In this document: in pieces, positions 18,361 to 26,197 of the stretch
Numbering within the stretch: the first letter of the stretch is position 1
Layout: each line of letters opens with the position of its first letter
Assembly (NCBI RefSeq): GCF_016919065.1
Contig: NZ_JAFFQA010000037.1
Coordinates: 1 to 51,365, forward strand
DNA: 51,365 bases
Source: Desulfobulbus rhabdoformis
GTDB taxonomy: Bacteria; Desulfobacterota; Desulfobulbia; Desulfobulbales; Desulfobulbaceae
Reading direction: 5' to 3'
The notes under the pieces: generated by a model
What the model saw: only the letters and a program-made list of their open reading frames with translations
Database searches by the model: none
What the model was told of the DNA's origin: nothing
Made by a program: the position numbers and the translations under genes

Positions 18361-19329
18361 TCAGCTCCGCTCAAAGGTGTAACCAAGTGCGCTGAGCTGT
18401 TCCAGATCACCTTTAATACCCGAGCCGCTGGTGGTGAGATAGTTCCCGACAATGGCGCCGTTCGCCCCGGAGGCGAAACAGCGGTACTGATCCTGACCCA
18501 GTTGCTGGCGCCCACCTGCCATACGAATCACGGCCAGGGGATTAATGAATCGATAGAGCGCCACTGTGGTTAGCACCTCATCGGTGGTCAGTGGTTTGAG
18601 TTCGGCTAGCGGTGTCCCTTCGATGGCGGTGAGAATGTTGATCGGAATGGAGAGCACCTCAAGTTCGCGCAGCTCAAAGGCCATATCCAATCGGTCTTCC
18701 ATGGCCTCGCCCATACCGATAATACCGCCTGAGCAGAGACTCATGCCTGTAGCCCGGGCCAGTTTCAGGGTCTCGACTTTTTCTTCCCAGGTATGGGTGG
18801 TGCAGACCTTGGGAAAGTAATTTTTTGATGCCTCCAGATTGCAATGGTAGCGGCGCACGCCTGCGGCATAAAGGGCTGAGACAATCTGCTCATCAAGAAA
18901 ACCGGCTGAGGCGCAGAACACCAGGGAGGTCGACTCCTCGATTTTTTTATAGAGATGGGTCAGCTCTGCCACTGTTTCAGGCGAAAGACTGCGGCCACTG
19001 GTCACCAGCGAGAGCCGATGCACCCCGTGCTGGTCGTTGTCCTTGGCCTGGGCCAGGGCTTCCTCTTCAGGGATGGCGGTGTAGGTGTCAACGCCGGTGT
19101 GATGGCGAGCGGATTGCGCACAGAACCGACAGTTTTCGGTGCAGTTGCCGCTTTTGGCGTTAATGATGGAACAGAGATCAAAATGATTGCCATGGAAATG
19201 GCTGCGGATCTGATCCGCTGCCTGATAAAGATCGTTCTTGTCAGCTGAGAGCAAAGCGGTTGCTGTGGCCCAATCGATCTGGCCGCCGTCAAGAATGGTC
19301 GTAAGAGCCTGCTGTACGGTGGTATCCAT
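18361..19329 (-). CDS. bioB: Biotin synthase
   Basis: The 322-residue radical-SAM enzyme inserts sulfur into dethiobiotin. The radical [4Fe-4S] motif is C63-x3-C67-x2-C70 (NCTENCRFCAQS). Conserved segments CSGGIIGMGE, NILTAIEGTPL and RMAGGRQQLG support the second cluster and substrate pocket. The C-terminal GDLEQLSALGY is typical. It is the third gene of a tight minus-strand run, preceded by a YkgJ-like gene (45 bp) and followed by bioA (3 bp). No ribosome site is evident before the ATG, so coupling to the upstream gene is likely. No biotin-repressor operator was found; GGGGATCATTCCCC at 19346-19359 is a different palindrome. Confidence 0.95.
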   Translation of the reverse strand: MDTTVQQALTTILDGGQIDWATATALLSADKNDLYQAADQIRSHFHGNHFDLCSIINAKSGNCTENCRFCAQSARHHTGVDTYTAIPEEEALAQAKDNDQHGVHRLSLVTSGRSLSPETVAELTHLYKKIEESTSLVFCASAGFLDEQIVSALYAAGVRRYHCNLEASKNYFPKVCTTHTWEEKVETLKLARATGMSLCSGGIIGMGEAMEDRLDMAFELRELEVLSIPINILTAIEGTPLAELKPLTTDEVLTTVALYRFINPLAVIRMAGGRQQLGQDQYRCFASGANGAIVGNYLTTSGSGIKGDLEQLSALGYTFERS

Positions 19330-19374
19330 AATGTATCTGTTTTTTGGGGATCATTCCCCGTCGGTCTTTATGTG

Positions 19375-19986
19375 TTATTTAATATCCTTGGGTGGCCCAT
19401 TGACGATCATTTCGGCGATGGTCTGCTTGATACGGGGCACTTTTCCCCGTCGGTCACCTAGAAAACGTGCTTCCAGTTGCGCTAATCGCTGAAAGAGGAC
19501 AGTGCGTTCCATGGCCGGAGCATCGGTTTCCTGCTTATATTTTTCCTGGACGATTTCCTGGCATCTGAAACAGCCGGGAAAACGCATCTGTTTGCCATCC
19601 GGGCGGGTCAGGGTTGCAGGTACGCCGTGGGTACGGCAAACCAGCAGACGATGACTGTACACCGAGCAGAGCCCATCATCGCAAAGAGGGCACATGATTT
19701 GCGGTCGTTCCTGCCGGGCGATCATGGCACGGCTTTGTTCCACATAATCTCGGGAGCGTTTGACAATACGATCGATCTGGGCATCGTCGAGCTTGCGGAT
19801 ACCCTCCCAGAGATATGCCCATTCGCAGTAGGTATAGTGGAGAAAGTAGGAGTCACAGCAGTTGTCGGGGCATCCCATACAGGTGAGGCCAATAGCTTGG
19901 GCGACCTCATCGTAATCAGCGACCATGGATTCGTATATTTCCCCAATCTCACAGGAGAGTTCCGGGGGCAAAAACAGTTCTTTCAT
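19375..19986 (-). CDS. YkgJ-like cysteine-cluster protein
   Basis: About 203 residues with a YkgJ-family CxxC-type cluster. It has CMGCPDNCCDS early, CPLCDDGLCSVY and VCRTHG in the middle, and CFRCQE later, eleven or more cysteines in all. The family is thought to bind zinc or an iron-sulfur cluster, and no firm enzymatic role is known. The frame is open back to a GTG at 20037, but the family-like sequence begins at the ATG at 19986 (MKELFLPPELS). It lies between the AMMECR1 gene (63 bp) and bioB (45 bp), all on one strand, so it is co-transcribed with the biotin genes. A functional link to BioB cluster chemistry is possible but unproven. Confidence 0.75.
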   Translation of the reverse strand: MKELFLPPELSCEIGEIYESMVADYDEVAQAIGLTCMGCPDNCCDSYFLHYTYCEWAYLWEGIRKLDDAQIDRIVKRSRDYVEQSRAMIARQERPQIMCPLCDDGLCSVYSHRLLVCRTHGVPATLTRPDGKQMRFPGCFRCQEIVQEKYKQETDAPAMERTVLFQRLAQLEARFLGDRRGKVPRIKQTIAEMIVNGPPKDIK

Positions 19987-20049
19987 AGATATTGGTTCGT
20001 TAGTGTCTGTCCAAGAACATCGTTTCTGGAGAGGCACAAGTTGTATTGT

Positions 20050-20646
20050 TCAATGATCATTAGCCGTTACGGATTCAGGCGGCTCTTCAAAGGATTGCAC
20101 CTGATAGGTTGATATGCGTACTTCTCCTCTGCGCCAATTGAACGCATCCAGGCCCGCTTTGCGGCAGAGATGCTCAAGAAACTGCTCAACACCGGGTAAT
20201 TGCTGCCAGACCTGGGGAAGAAAGGTCGCGCGTGCCTGTCCCGGCCCCTCCAAAATCACCCCGTCCTGATGGGGAGTGAGCAGAGTGAGGAGATCCTCAG
20301 CCCGCTCGTAGGGAAGCGGCGCGGGCTCTGTCAGCACCGAAATTTCCACATGGAGTAGAGGCAACTCCTCTTCCGTGAGCGGAGAGAAACGGAAGTCATG
20401 AAAGGCGGCATTCAGGGCATTGCGTTTGATGCCATCGACAATGGATTCCACCCCAATCAGGCTGCCTATACAGCCACGGAGGTTGTCCCCCTTGTGCAGG
20501 GTGACGAACACTCCCTGTTTTTCTGTAAATGCGGGCTGATTGAGTTCTTCGTCACTGACGGGATGGCTTGGAGTCTTTCCCAAATGCTGCTCAATGCTCT
20601 GCCTGGCCAAGCGAACCAGTGTACGTCCCTGTTGCGCGCTCAACAT
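20050..20646 (-). CDS. AmmeMemoRadiSam system protein A (AMMECR1 domain)
   Basis: The 198-residue AMMECR1 protein has the family motif LRGCIGS (Cys59) and the downstream FSPLTEEE, HVEISVL and FLPQVWQQLP segments. In many bacteria and archaea AMMECR1 is encoded with a Memo-like dioxygenase fold protein and a radical-SAM enzyme; those partners are absent from this window. The function is unknown. The last ten or so residues (PPESVTANDH) and the stop codon come from a copy of the scattered REP-like repeat at 20056-20087, so the protein's C-terminus has been overwritten or extended by it. It is first gene of the run leading to bioB-bioA. Confidence 0.88.
   Translation of the reverse strand: MLSAQQGRTLVRLARQSIEQHLGKTPSHPVSDEELNQPAFTEKQGVFVTLHKGDNLRGCIGSLIGVESIVDGIKRNALNAAFHDFRFSPLTEEELPLLHVEISVLTEPAPLPYERAEDLLTLLTPHQDGVILEGPGQARATFLPQVWQQLPGVEQFLEHLCRKAGLDAFNWRRGEVRISTYQVQSFEEPPESVTANDH
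20056..20087. repeat. REP-like repeat end inside the AMMECR1 gene
   Basis: On the minus strand this reads CCTGAATCCGTAACGG followed by a tail ending TCATTGAACA, matching the right arm of the repeat at 27789-27892. It supplies the final codons and the stop of the AMMECR1 gene. A further degenerate end, CCTGCATCCGTGATGG, lies at 20726-20743. Confidence 0.7.
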
Positions 20647-20839
20647 GGTAATGCCTCCACAAATCTGATCATAAAGGGCTGTACTCTATTGCAACCTCTG
20701 AACCTGTCAATACAAATATGGTGTACCTGCATCCGTGATGGCGTGCTACGAACAACGAAACTAAAGCACCAATGAATGCGCACGGGTTATGGGGCGCTCT
20801 TCCGGCCTTCCGGACCTGACGATTCGAAGAAAGGGGTGT

Positions 20840-21355
20840 TTAACTTTTATTGAGCCCCTTAAGCGAGAGTTCGCCTGTTGAGGTGAAGGGGATTTCTTTA
20901 CTGAAACCGTGGAGTCCGACGCGAACAAAACCTCGGAGGGTGTAGGGGAGGGGGTGGTCTTTACTGGGGAGCTTGCCAGCGGAATGCATAAGATCAGATA
21001 CGGATGAAATCAGATCCAGCACCGAGGCGTAGACTTCAACCGGGATGATAGCAGTGCCATAGGCAGGCACCGTCTGGCTGCTGTCACCTACGCCGCTTGC
21101 AAAATGACGTTTGTTAATTTCGAGATCACAGTTAACCCCGCGCAGGTCAATGGCCACATCATTGGGATTGAGAATGCGCAGCTTGATGAGGAAAATTCCC
21201 TCCAGCGCCTTGACTTCCTGGATACGAATGTCGGCAAGGGAAATTTTGGGATCCTCCTTCAACCCGTAGAGGCCACTGCAGCCAGTCAGGCAGAAAATTG
21301 CGAGGATGAGGACGAAGAAAGAGAGACATTTTGACTGCAAGCCGTTGAAAAACAT
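20840..21355 (-). CDS. LEA-type (Water-stress/Hypersensitive response domain) lipoprotein
   Basis: About 171 residues. The N-terminal signal sequence (CLSFFVLILAIFCLTGCSG) carries a lipobox whose Cys would be lipidated. The mature part resembles LEA14 / late-embryogenesis type 2 domains (VKALEGIFLIKLRILNPNDVAIDLRGVNCDLEINK). These are beta-sandwich proteins found as periplasmic lipoproteins in many Gram-negative bacteria. I choose the ATG at 21355 because AAGGAG sits five bases before it. The open frame runs further upstream to 21481 but has no signal and crosses a repeat. A REP-like end (CCTGAATCCGTGAATCAGG) lies at 21374-21392 in its leader. Confidence 0.8.
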   Translation of the reverse strand: MFFNGLQSKCLSFFVLILAIFCLTGCSGLYGLKEDPKISLADIRIQEVKALEGIFLIKLRILNPNDVAIDLRGVNCDLEINKRHFASGVGDSSQTVPAYGTAIIPVEVYASVLDLISSVSDLMHSAGKLPSKDHPLPYTLRGFVRVGLHGFSKEIPFTSTGELSLKGLNKS

Positions 21356-21550
21356 GGTTGCTCCTTGAAAAAACCTGAATCCGTGAATCAGGTGAAATGC
21401 TGAATGCTCATTCTTACCCAGCCGCTGGAACAAAGTCAACAGCTCCATGGAAAGGAGGCGATCAAGGAGGGAACAAGGCATCGTCCTCTGGAGTGACCCT
21501 CTCCATAAACAGGTTGCTCACATAGTAGGCTCTTCCTCTGTTGATTGTTT

Positions 21551-21600
21551 CCTGAATCCGTGAGCATTCATCAGTGCCCATCCGCCGTCACGGATTCAGG
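21551..21600. repeat. Complete short REP-like element with perfect ends
   Basis: A 50-bp palindromic unit bounded by CCTGAATCCGTGA (21551-21563) and TCACGGATTCAGG (21588-21600), a perfect 13-bp inverted repeat. It lies between the lipoprotein gene and tRNA-Ser. Related single ends occur at 21374-21392 and 21914-21930, so three copies flank this tRNA within 560 bp. Confidence 0.8.
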
Positions 21601-21658
21601 TGTTTGCTCATGGAAGTGTTGACGCATGCCACGGAAAACGGTATCAATAACGCCACAC

Positions 21659-21748
21659 GGAGAAGTGCCGGAGTGGTTGAACGGGACGGTCTCGAAAACC
21701 GTTGTGGGGGCAACTCCACCCAGGGTTCGAATCCCTGTTTCTCCGCCA
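21659..21748 (+). tRNA. tRNA-Ser (anticodon CGA)
   Basis: A 90-nt class II tRNA with encoded CCA. The acceptor GGAGAAG pairs with TTTCTCC. The anticodon loop CTCGAAA gives anticodon CGA (reads UCG). There is a long variable arm (TGTGGGGGCAACTCCACC) and a T arm CAGGG-TTCGAAT-CCCTG. It closely resembles the E. coli UCG-reading serine tRNA. A strong terminator follows. Confidence 0.97.
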
Positions 21749-21755
21749 AATTTCA

Positions 21756-21797
21756 AAAGTCCTTGTAGCCTCAATGAGGTGCGAGGACTTTTTTTTT
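21756..21797 (+). terminator. tRNA-Ser terminator
   Basis: AAAGTCCT (21756-21763) pairs with AGGACTTT (21784-21791), with an inner CCTC/GAGG stem, followed by a run of nine T. It lies 8 bases after the tRNA CCA. Confidence 0.9.
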
Positions 21798-22265
21798 GCT
21801 TGGTGCGTATGGGGTGCTGTTTGGTACGTTGCTGAATCAGCAAAAAGCACAGCGTTCGGGACGCTGGGGTCGGAGGTGGTCGATGCAATAGTGCTATCGA
21901 GCCATAACCAGTACCTGTATTCGTGACGGCTTGTGCATGCTGGAGGTTTATCCTCTTGAGTAAACAGGGATTTATTGAAAAGAATGTTTTTTTATCCAGT
22001 TTCACCCCGCCGCCCCGATGGATGCTCACGGTTCAACGTACCCTGAAAAAAAGGGACGCGCTTAAAAAGCGTTCCACTCTACACAGAGTGTACGCTTCAT
22101 TCAGCGCGTATGTATTGCTTGTGTGGTTGACGAGCACCGTTACTTCATGGTGTGCACAATATTCTTCAAGCGGGTGCTGCGCTTTGAAGTGTGTTGGTCA
22201 AGGGAACCTTACTGGCTGTCTGTAGCTCCTTCAGGCCGGATAGTGCGGGGCGGAGGTGACAACTC
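21798..22265. other. Gap without a supported gene; one REP-like end
   Basis: Apart from CCTGTATTCGTGACGGC at 21914-21930 this holds small hairpins (CACTCT/AGAGTG near 22080; CTGTCTG/CAGACAG spanning about 22215-22275) and no frame that resembles a protein family. A 100-codon plus frame from 21926 is Cys/Ser-rich nonsense. Confidence 0.5.
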
Positions 22266-22910
22266 TCAGACAGCGAGCGTTAGAGCTGTCTCTGGGGTAA
22301 TATCGCTCTGTTGTTTAGGCATGAATTTTTCTCCACTGTTAGGACGGAGGACACGCAAAATAGGGGCGGCGAGTTTTTGGTTTTCATACTTGGAGCCCAC
22401 TCTGGTGAATTGGTACAACCGTCGATGTGCCTGGTCAAGATCAACGGACACCAGAGTGGCCTCATAGAGCATCGCCCAGAGATCCGCTTTGTTGAAATTT
22501 GCTCCGCTGAGGTTCGTCCAGCTGAGATTGGTGTAAAAGAGGTATGCCTGGGAGAAATTTGCTCCACTGAGATTTGCTCCGCGGAAATCTGTTCCGCAGA
22601 GATCAGCTCTGCTCATATCGGCCTCACTTAAATCAGCCCACTTGCGGCTGAAATCAGCGCGTTTTTCTCCGCTTAGATCCGTCCCACGTAGGCTTGCACC
22701 GCTCAAATCTGCTTTATGCAGATCCGCTCCTCGAAGATAGGCTTTTTCCAGACATGCATTGCGGAGTAAAATTGGCTGTTCCGGGTTCTCTGCTCGAAAC
22801 GTATTCCATGCTGTCATGTCGTGTTTTGCAGAACACTCCATGAGTAGATTATACTGTTCCTGGTTAAAAGATTGACGATTGGATTCTTTTTTACGTTGCA
22901 TTGTGACCAT
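22266..22910 (-). CDS. Pentapeptide-repeat protein
   Basis: About 214 residues. The middle (about residues 50-150) consists of repeated A(D/N)LxX units such as LRGADLHKADLSGASLRGTD and LSGANFSQAYLFYTNL, which fold as a right-handed quadrilateral beta-helix. The N-terminus is charged and the C-terminus has no repeat. There is no signal peptide, so it is probably cytoplasmic. Some pentapeptide proteins mimic DNA and protect gyrase (Qnr, MfpA); others have unknown roles, and nothing here decides. The ATG at 22910 follows AGAGG at five bases, preferred to the GTG two codons upstream. The gene is monocistronic. Confidence 0.88.
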   Translation of the reverse strand: MVTMQRKKESNRQSFNQEQYNLLMECSAKHDMTAWNTFRAENPEQPILLRNACLEKAYLRGADLHKADLSGASLRGTDLSGEKRADFSRKWADLSEADMSRADLCGTDFRGANLSGANFSQAYLFYTNLSWTNLSGANFNKADLWAMLYEATLVSVDLDQAHRRLYQFTRVGSKYENQKLAAPILRVLRPNSGEKFMPKQQSDITPETALTLAV

Positions 22911-23490
22911 GGGCACCTCTTGGGGAGAAATTTGGGAGCATGATGCTCTTTTGGGAATCTTGAATTATCGAATAGTATCCTTGGAGAAACGACGATTCCC
23001 TTTCGGTATAGTTTAAACAATATAGATGCCAGTCGCTATTTTTTATAAAAAATAGAGTAACTGACTCGTAATATTAGTTATATTTAAAATTACTCTTTGG
23101 GGCTTGCTCTGTAAAAGATAGCCCTTGAGGGAGGAATGACAAAAAAGAAGGACGAAATTGTCGAAAGTGTGACATCAGATGAGCGAGGGCGGTTCCGAAA
23201 AAAATTGTGCATTCTGTAGCCTGATGCAAGAAGTTGGGCGCCCAGAGGGCCGAGTCGTGGGCGCCAGATGAAAAGAACGACAGTTAATTTTTCCCCGGTC
23301 CTGATAAAATCGAAAGGAATGTTTTGAGAATGCCAGTTTGGGAGAGTGGGGGAGGATTGATCCCTTGTTATACGGAAACGGACAAAGCTGTAGGGGACAA
23401 ATATCTCCTGGGGTTGTCAGGTCCGGAATATGCGTCGAAGTCGACACCTCTACCCAACCTTGAGAGCAAACTGCGTCTGAGCAATAAATT
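22911..23490. other. Gap with a possible 27-codon plus-strand ORF
   Basis: The only coding candidate is an ATG at 23136 preceded by GAGGGAGGA, encoding a lysine-rich 27-residue peptide (begins MTKKKDEIVESVTSDERG) with a stop at 23217-23219. It has no known relatives that I can name. The remainder holds GC-rich short palindromes (GGGCGCCC near 23238) and AT-rich promoter-like DNA upstream of the pentapeptide gene. Confidence 0.3.
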
Positions 23491-23865
23491 ATGAGAAAAT
23501 TTGTCGTTGTCCGAGATCTGCTGATTTTTTTCCTTGGGGTTTGGGTTTTTGAGTTTCATCTCAATTACCGGCTTCCTGATGAAGAGAATCTCTTGCTTTT
23601 TTTTGTGGCTATTCCGGTGGTCTGGACCTGCATCTGCCAGTTCTGGACCTCGTACAGTTACAATGAACTCGACAGCAGAGCACTGATCATCGCGACCCAT
23701 GTGCTTAGTATGTTAATGCTTTTAGGTACCGTGTTTTTGGTGAGTGCTGTACTCAATACCATTGCTGATGTTCTTGATCCGGTGGGGAACATAATGTTTC
23801 ATACTGTCGGCTGGACCGTGATCGCCGCCATGATCATGTATGATGTGGTCGATTCTGGGAGATGA
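23491..23865 (+). CDS. Small integral membrane protein, unknown function
   Basis: 124 residues that I do not recognise. Three to four hydrophobic segments are visible: LLIFFLGVWVFEF, LLLFFVAIPVVWTCI, ALIIATHVLSMLMLLGTVFLVSAVL and VGWTVIAAMIMY. This suggests a compact four-helix inner-membrane protein. The start has no good ribosome site (ATTATG after GAGCAATAA), so the exact start is uncertain. It stands alone, with no partner gene nearby on this strand. Confidence 0.55.
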   Translation: MRKFVVVRDLLIFFLGVWVFEFHLNYRLPDEENLLLFFVAIPVVWTCICQFWTSYSYNELDSRALIIATHVLSMLMLLGTVFLVSAVLNTIADVLDPVGNIMFHTVGWTVIAAMIMYDVVDSGR

Positions 23866-23961
23866 GCAACGCGGGGGGTTTCTGGTGGCGCACTTTATTT
23901 AAAAGAGGGGGGCGAAAGTCGAAGCGATACGTCTCCCTCTATGATCAGGCTTTGTCATACA

Positions 23962-24002
23962 TCTGAATCCGTGACGGCGGGTGGTCACTGAACAGCGTAT
24001 GC
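23962..24002. repeat. REP-like repeat arm
   Basis: The 41-bp sequence beginning TCTGAATCCGTGACGGCGGG is nearly identical, in reverse complement, to the right arm of the full element at 27789-27892 (shared GTGGTCACTGAACAGCGTAT core). Only one arm is present here, downstream of the membrane-protein gene. Confidence 0.8.
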
Positions 24003-24139
24003 TCTTAATGAGACAAAGATTTTTTAATTAATTCATTTGTTGTTCCGCTCCACTCCTCGCGGCAGTGCAAAAGTTTCTCGTGGTACTCGTAAAATTGGCG
24101 CTCAACCGGTGTCTCCTGAAGCAGGACCACAGTTTGCAT

Positions 24140-24853
24140 TTATTGCCGTAGAAGTCTGCGACCTATTTCCTCCCCAAGATCCTGAGCCTTTTGCCATGTC
24201 TCTACTTGGTTTTCCACCCGACAGTAGTCGGTGGGGGCAGACTCTGGATTGTTATTAAAAATTCGTGACAAGGCGCTCATGGGGCAGGTGGTCAGTTGGC
24301 CACAGGAGACGCATTTCACGTTCCCTGTTGCTTTGAGCTGGCCAATGACTTCCATCCCTTCGTGGGTTAACGCTGTTTGCAGCTGTGTGCTGGCTATATC
24401 AACTCCAGGCGTTCCTCTGCCGTTGCCTGTTATAACTGTAACAGCCAGCTTGCCCCGATTCAGTCCTTTGCAATGTCGTAGAGAAAACATGCGTTCCAAA
24501 AAGGCTTTGGTAAATGCGTCCAATGATCCGTAGGGCGGATAGCCGCCAACAACGAGAGCCCCGGCAACTTTAATTTGAGCCGCGAGCTTTTGGAAATCGT
24601 CCCGCACTTTGCACTCATTATCGCGCACGCAACCAAGACAGGCCCTACAGGGCTGTATAGTGTTATCGGATAATTTGAAAAATACGTTCTCCAAACCGGT
24701 GTGCTGCAATACCTTTTGGACCAGCCGGTCTGTATTGGAGTTTTGAACGGGGCTTCCGGAAATACCGACCACCAACTGTTTCATTTTTGGTACCGTGTGC
24801 GCTGCAGTGTTTTTCTTGACTGATTTGATTTGATCTAGTCCGTGCATAAGCAA
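24140..24853 (-). CDS. Iron-sulfur flavoprotein (NADPH-dependent FMN reductase family)
   Basis: About 237 residues with a flavodoxin-like fold. The FMN phosphate loop is GSPVQNSNT near the N-terminus. A compact cysteine motif C-x2-C-x2-C-x5-C (CRACLGCVRDNEC) follows, as in the iron-sulfur flavoproteins (Isf) of anaerobes. A GGYPPYGSLDAFTKAFLER segment is next, and further cysteines (CVSCGQLTTC) lie near the C-terminus. It probably shuttles electrons in reduction of oxygen, quinones or sulfur species. It overlaps no gene but starts 12 bp after dsrE-like, so the two are co-transcribed. GCGGAG lies six bases before a TTG at 24853. An ATG two codons later, or one at 24784, are alternatives. Confidence 0.82.
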   Translation of the reverse strand: MLMHGLDQIKSVKKNTAAHTVPKMKQLVVGISGSPVQNSNTDRLVQKVLQHTGLENVFFKLSDNTIQPCRACLGCVRDNECKVRDDFQKLAAQIKVAGALVVGGYPPYGSLDAFTKAFLERMFSLRHCKGLNRGKLAVTVITGNGRGTPGVDIASTQLQTALTHEGMEVIGQLKATGNVKCVSCGQLTTCPMSALSRIFNNNPESAPTDYCRVENQVETWQKAQDLGEEIGRRLLRQ

Positions 24854-24865
24854 GGTTTGCTCCGC

Positions 24866-25207
24866 CTAAATAGTGATCAGTTTTTCATCGTTTTTGATCA
24901 GCTCGGTCAGCGGGATTCCCCACGACTTGACCTCAATAGAGAGTCGTTCAAGCTCGTTCTTCACATTGAGTTGCTTGGCGCAGGCAATACACGCACTGAA
25001 ACAGACGCCTTCTTTTTGGGCCGCCTTTATGAGGTGCTGAATGTGTGTATCTTCGGCTACCAATTTCGTTGCCGCTCCCCAGAGAATGACCCTGACCTGT
25101 TTCCAACATTTATGGAGCAGAGCGTTATGGGCATACATCAGGACCATTAATTCCGAGGTCACCGGGTCGCTGTTGGTCCAAAGAATATTCAATCTATCTT
25201 CGTGCAT
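24866..25207 (-). CDS. DsrE-family protein
   Basis: 113 residues with the DsrE/DsrF-like small alpha/beta fold: NILWTNSDPVTSELMVLMYAHNALL at the start, VRVILWGAATKLVAED in the middle, then a cysteine pair (CFSACIACAKQL), and WGIPLTELIK at the end. DsrE-type proteins carry sulfur on a conserved cysteine in sulfur-trafficking pathways. This variant, with two cysteines in an ACxxCA motif, belongs to the stand-alone group. AGGAAAGAC precedes the ATG. It is first of a two-gene unit with the iron-sulfur flavoprotein and divergent from a TetR regulator, which probably controls it. Confidence 0.82.
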   Translation of the reverse strand: MHEDRLNILWTNSDPVTSELMVLMYAHNALLHKCWKQVRVILWGAATKLVAEDTHIQHLIKAAQKEGVCFSACIACAKQLNVKNELERLSIEVKSWGIPLTELIKNDEKLITI

Positions 25208-25308
25208 TGTCTTTCCTCATGGGATTTGAATTGGTGAGTCTACATCGTTGTGAGGGGCATAGCATGGGTCAAAACGATTGAAGTGTGCTTAATCAGCTTG
25301 TTTTTAAC

Positions 25309-25374
25309 TTGAACGGTCATTAAAGTTACAGGGTGAAAGCGAAGGTGTCAATAATATTTTGAATGATTGTTCAA
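25309..25374. promoter_or_regulatory. Paired operator-like sites between dsrE-like and tetR genes
   Basis: TTGAACGGTCATTAAA (25309-25324) and TTGAATGATTGTTCAA (25359-25374) are imperfect palindromes spaced exactly 50 bp apart. Together they also form an inverted repeat (TTGAACGGTCATT against AATGATTGTTCAA, 11 of 13). The right site sits just upstream of the tetR promoter. A weaker related box, TCAAAACGATTGAA, is at about 25269-25282. Binding of the adjacent TetR protein is inferred. Confidence 0.5.
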
Positions 25375-25390
25375 GTTCTGGGGCGAAAAA

Positions 25391-25418
25391 TTGTTTTTGC
25401 TTTCGGTTAGTGTAAGAT
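25391..25418 (+). promoter_or_regulatory. Putative sigma-70 promoter of the tetR gene
   Basis: TTGTTT (25391-25396), a 16-bp spacer and TAAGAT (25413-25418) lie 26 bp before the tetR ATG and directly downstream of the operator-like site at 25359. Confidence 0.45.
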
Positions 25419-25443
25419 TAAAGGAAAAGCACAAGGATGAAGA

Positions 25444-26031
25444 ATGGCAAAGGCTCAATTTGACAGGGAAGAAATAATCGACAAGGCCATTGATCTTTTC
25501 TGGAGTCGTGGATTCAGCGGGGCGTCCATGCAGCTCGTTGTTGCTGTAACGGGGTTAAAGCCCGGCTCCCTTTACTATTCTTTTGGAAATAAAGAGGCGC
25601 TGTTCAAGCAGGCGCTGGAGAGGTATGCCCAAAAAGGGCTCAGTCGAATTCGCAAAACGCTTGAGAGCGCGCCAAGCGTGGGGGAGGGGATCTGCAGGCA
25701 TCTGGATCAATTCGTGGAAGAGGCTGGCCATAATGATTTTAAAAGCTGTTTTCTTGTCAAAACTCAGCTTGAACTGGCCGGAGAGGGCAACGAGTTATAT
25801 GCCCATGCGGTACGCAAACTTGCAGAAATAGAGTCCTTGTTTCAAACCTTTCTGGAACGTGAATATGATGCCGAGCTGAGTTGCAGCAGAGCGGCAAGCA
25901 TTATGCTGCATAGTTTTGGCTTACGGGTCTATGGCTATCAAAGACTCCCGGAAGAACGGATGCGCCTTGCTCTTCGACAGGGGCTGCCATGGTTGCCATG
26001 GGATCAGCACGACATGCAGAAAAAAGAATAA
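25444..26031 (+). CDS. TetR/AcrR family transcriptional regulator
   Basis: 195 residues. The N-terminal TetR helix-turn-helix spans about residues 8-55 (IIDKAIDLFWSRGFSGASMQLVVAVTG then GSLYYSFGNKEALF). The C-terminal ligand domain resembles the TetR_C group found in AcrR/NemR-like regulators, with a Cys105 in CFLVK (SCFLVKTQLELAG) that could sense electrophiles, as in NemR. It is divergently transcribed from the DsrE and flavoprotein genes, with two operator-like palindromes between them. Repression of that redox pair and of itself is the likely job. AAGGA sits six bases before the ATG. Confidence 0.9.
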   Translation: MAKAQFDREEIIDKAIDLFWSRGFSGASMQLVVAVTGLKPGSLYYSFGNKEALFKQALERYAQKGLSRIRKTLESAPSVGEGICRHLDQFVEEAGHNDFKSCFLVKTQLELAGEGNELYAHAVRKLAEIESLFQTFLEREYDAELSCSRAASIMLHSFGLRVYGYQRLPEERMRLALRQGLPWLPWDQHDMQKKE

Positions 26032-26197
26032 ATTGGGTCAGCTAGTTGGGGGGGATGAATGGAGGCTGCTGGATCTTGGAGAAGCCAGGTTCGCCTGGTT
26101 ACGTGGGGCTTAGCGGCAAAACATGAATCACGTAGTCTAGAGCCTAATTTTGTTCATGTCTTGCTTTGATGAAGAGAACGGGGAACGTCTTGAACAG

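Noticed and set aside
19346..19359. Biotin-repressor operator or terminator before bioB (GGGGATCATTCCCC)
   Set aside because: It does not match the BirA operator pattern, and the T-run is on the wrong side for a minus-strand terminator.
21571..22029. 152-codon minus-strand ORF across tRNA-Ser
   Set aside because: It runs antisense through the tRNA and terminator and ends in REP-derived sequence; no family resemblance.
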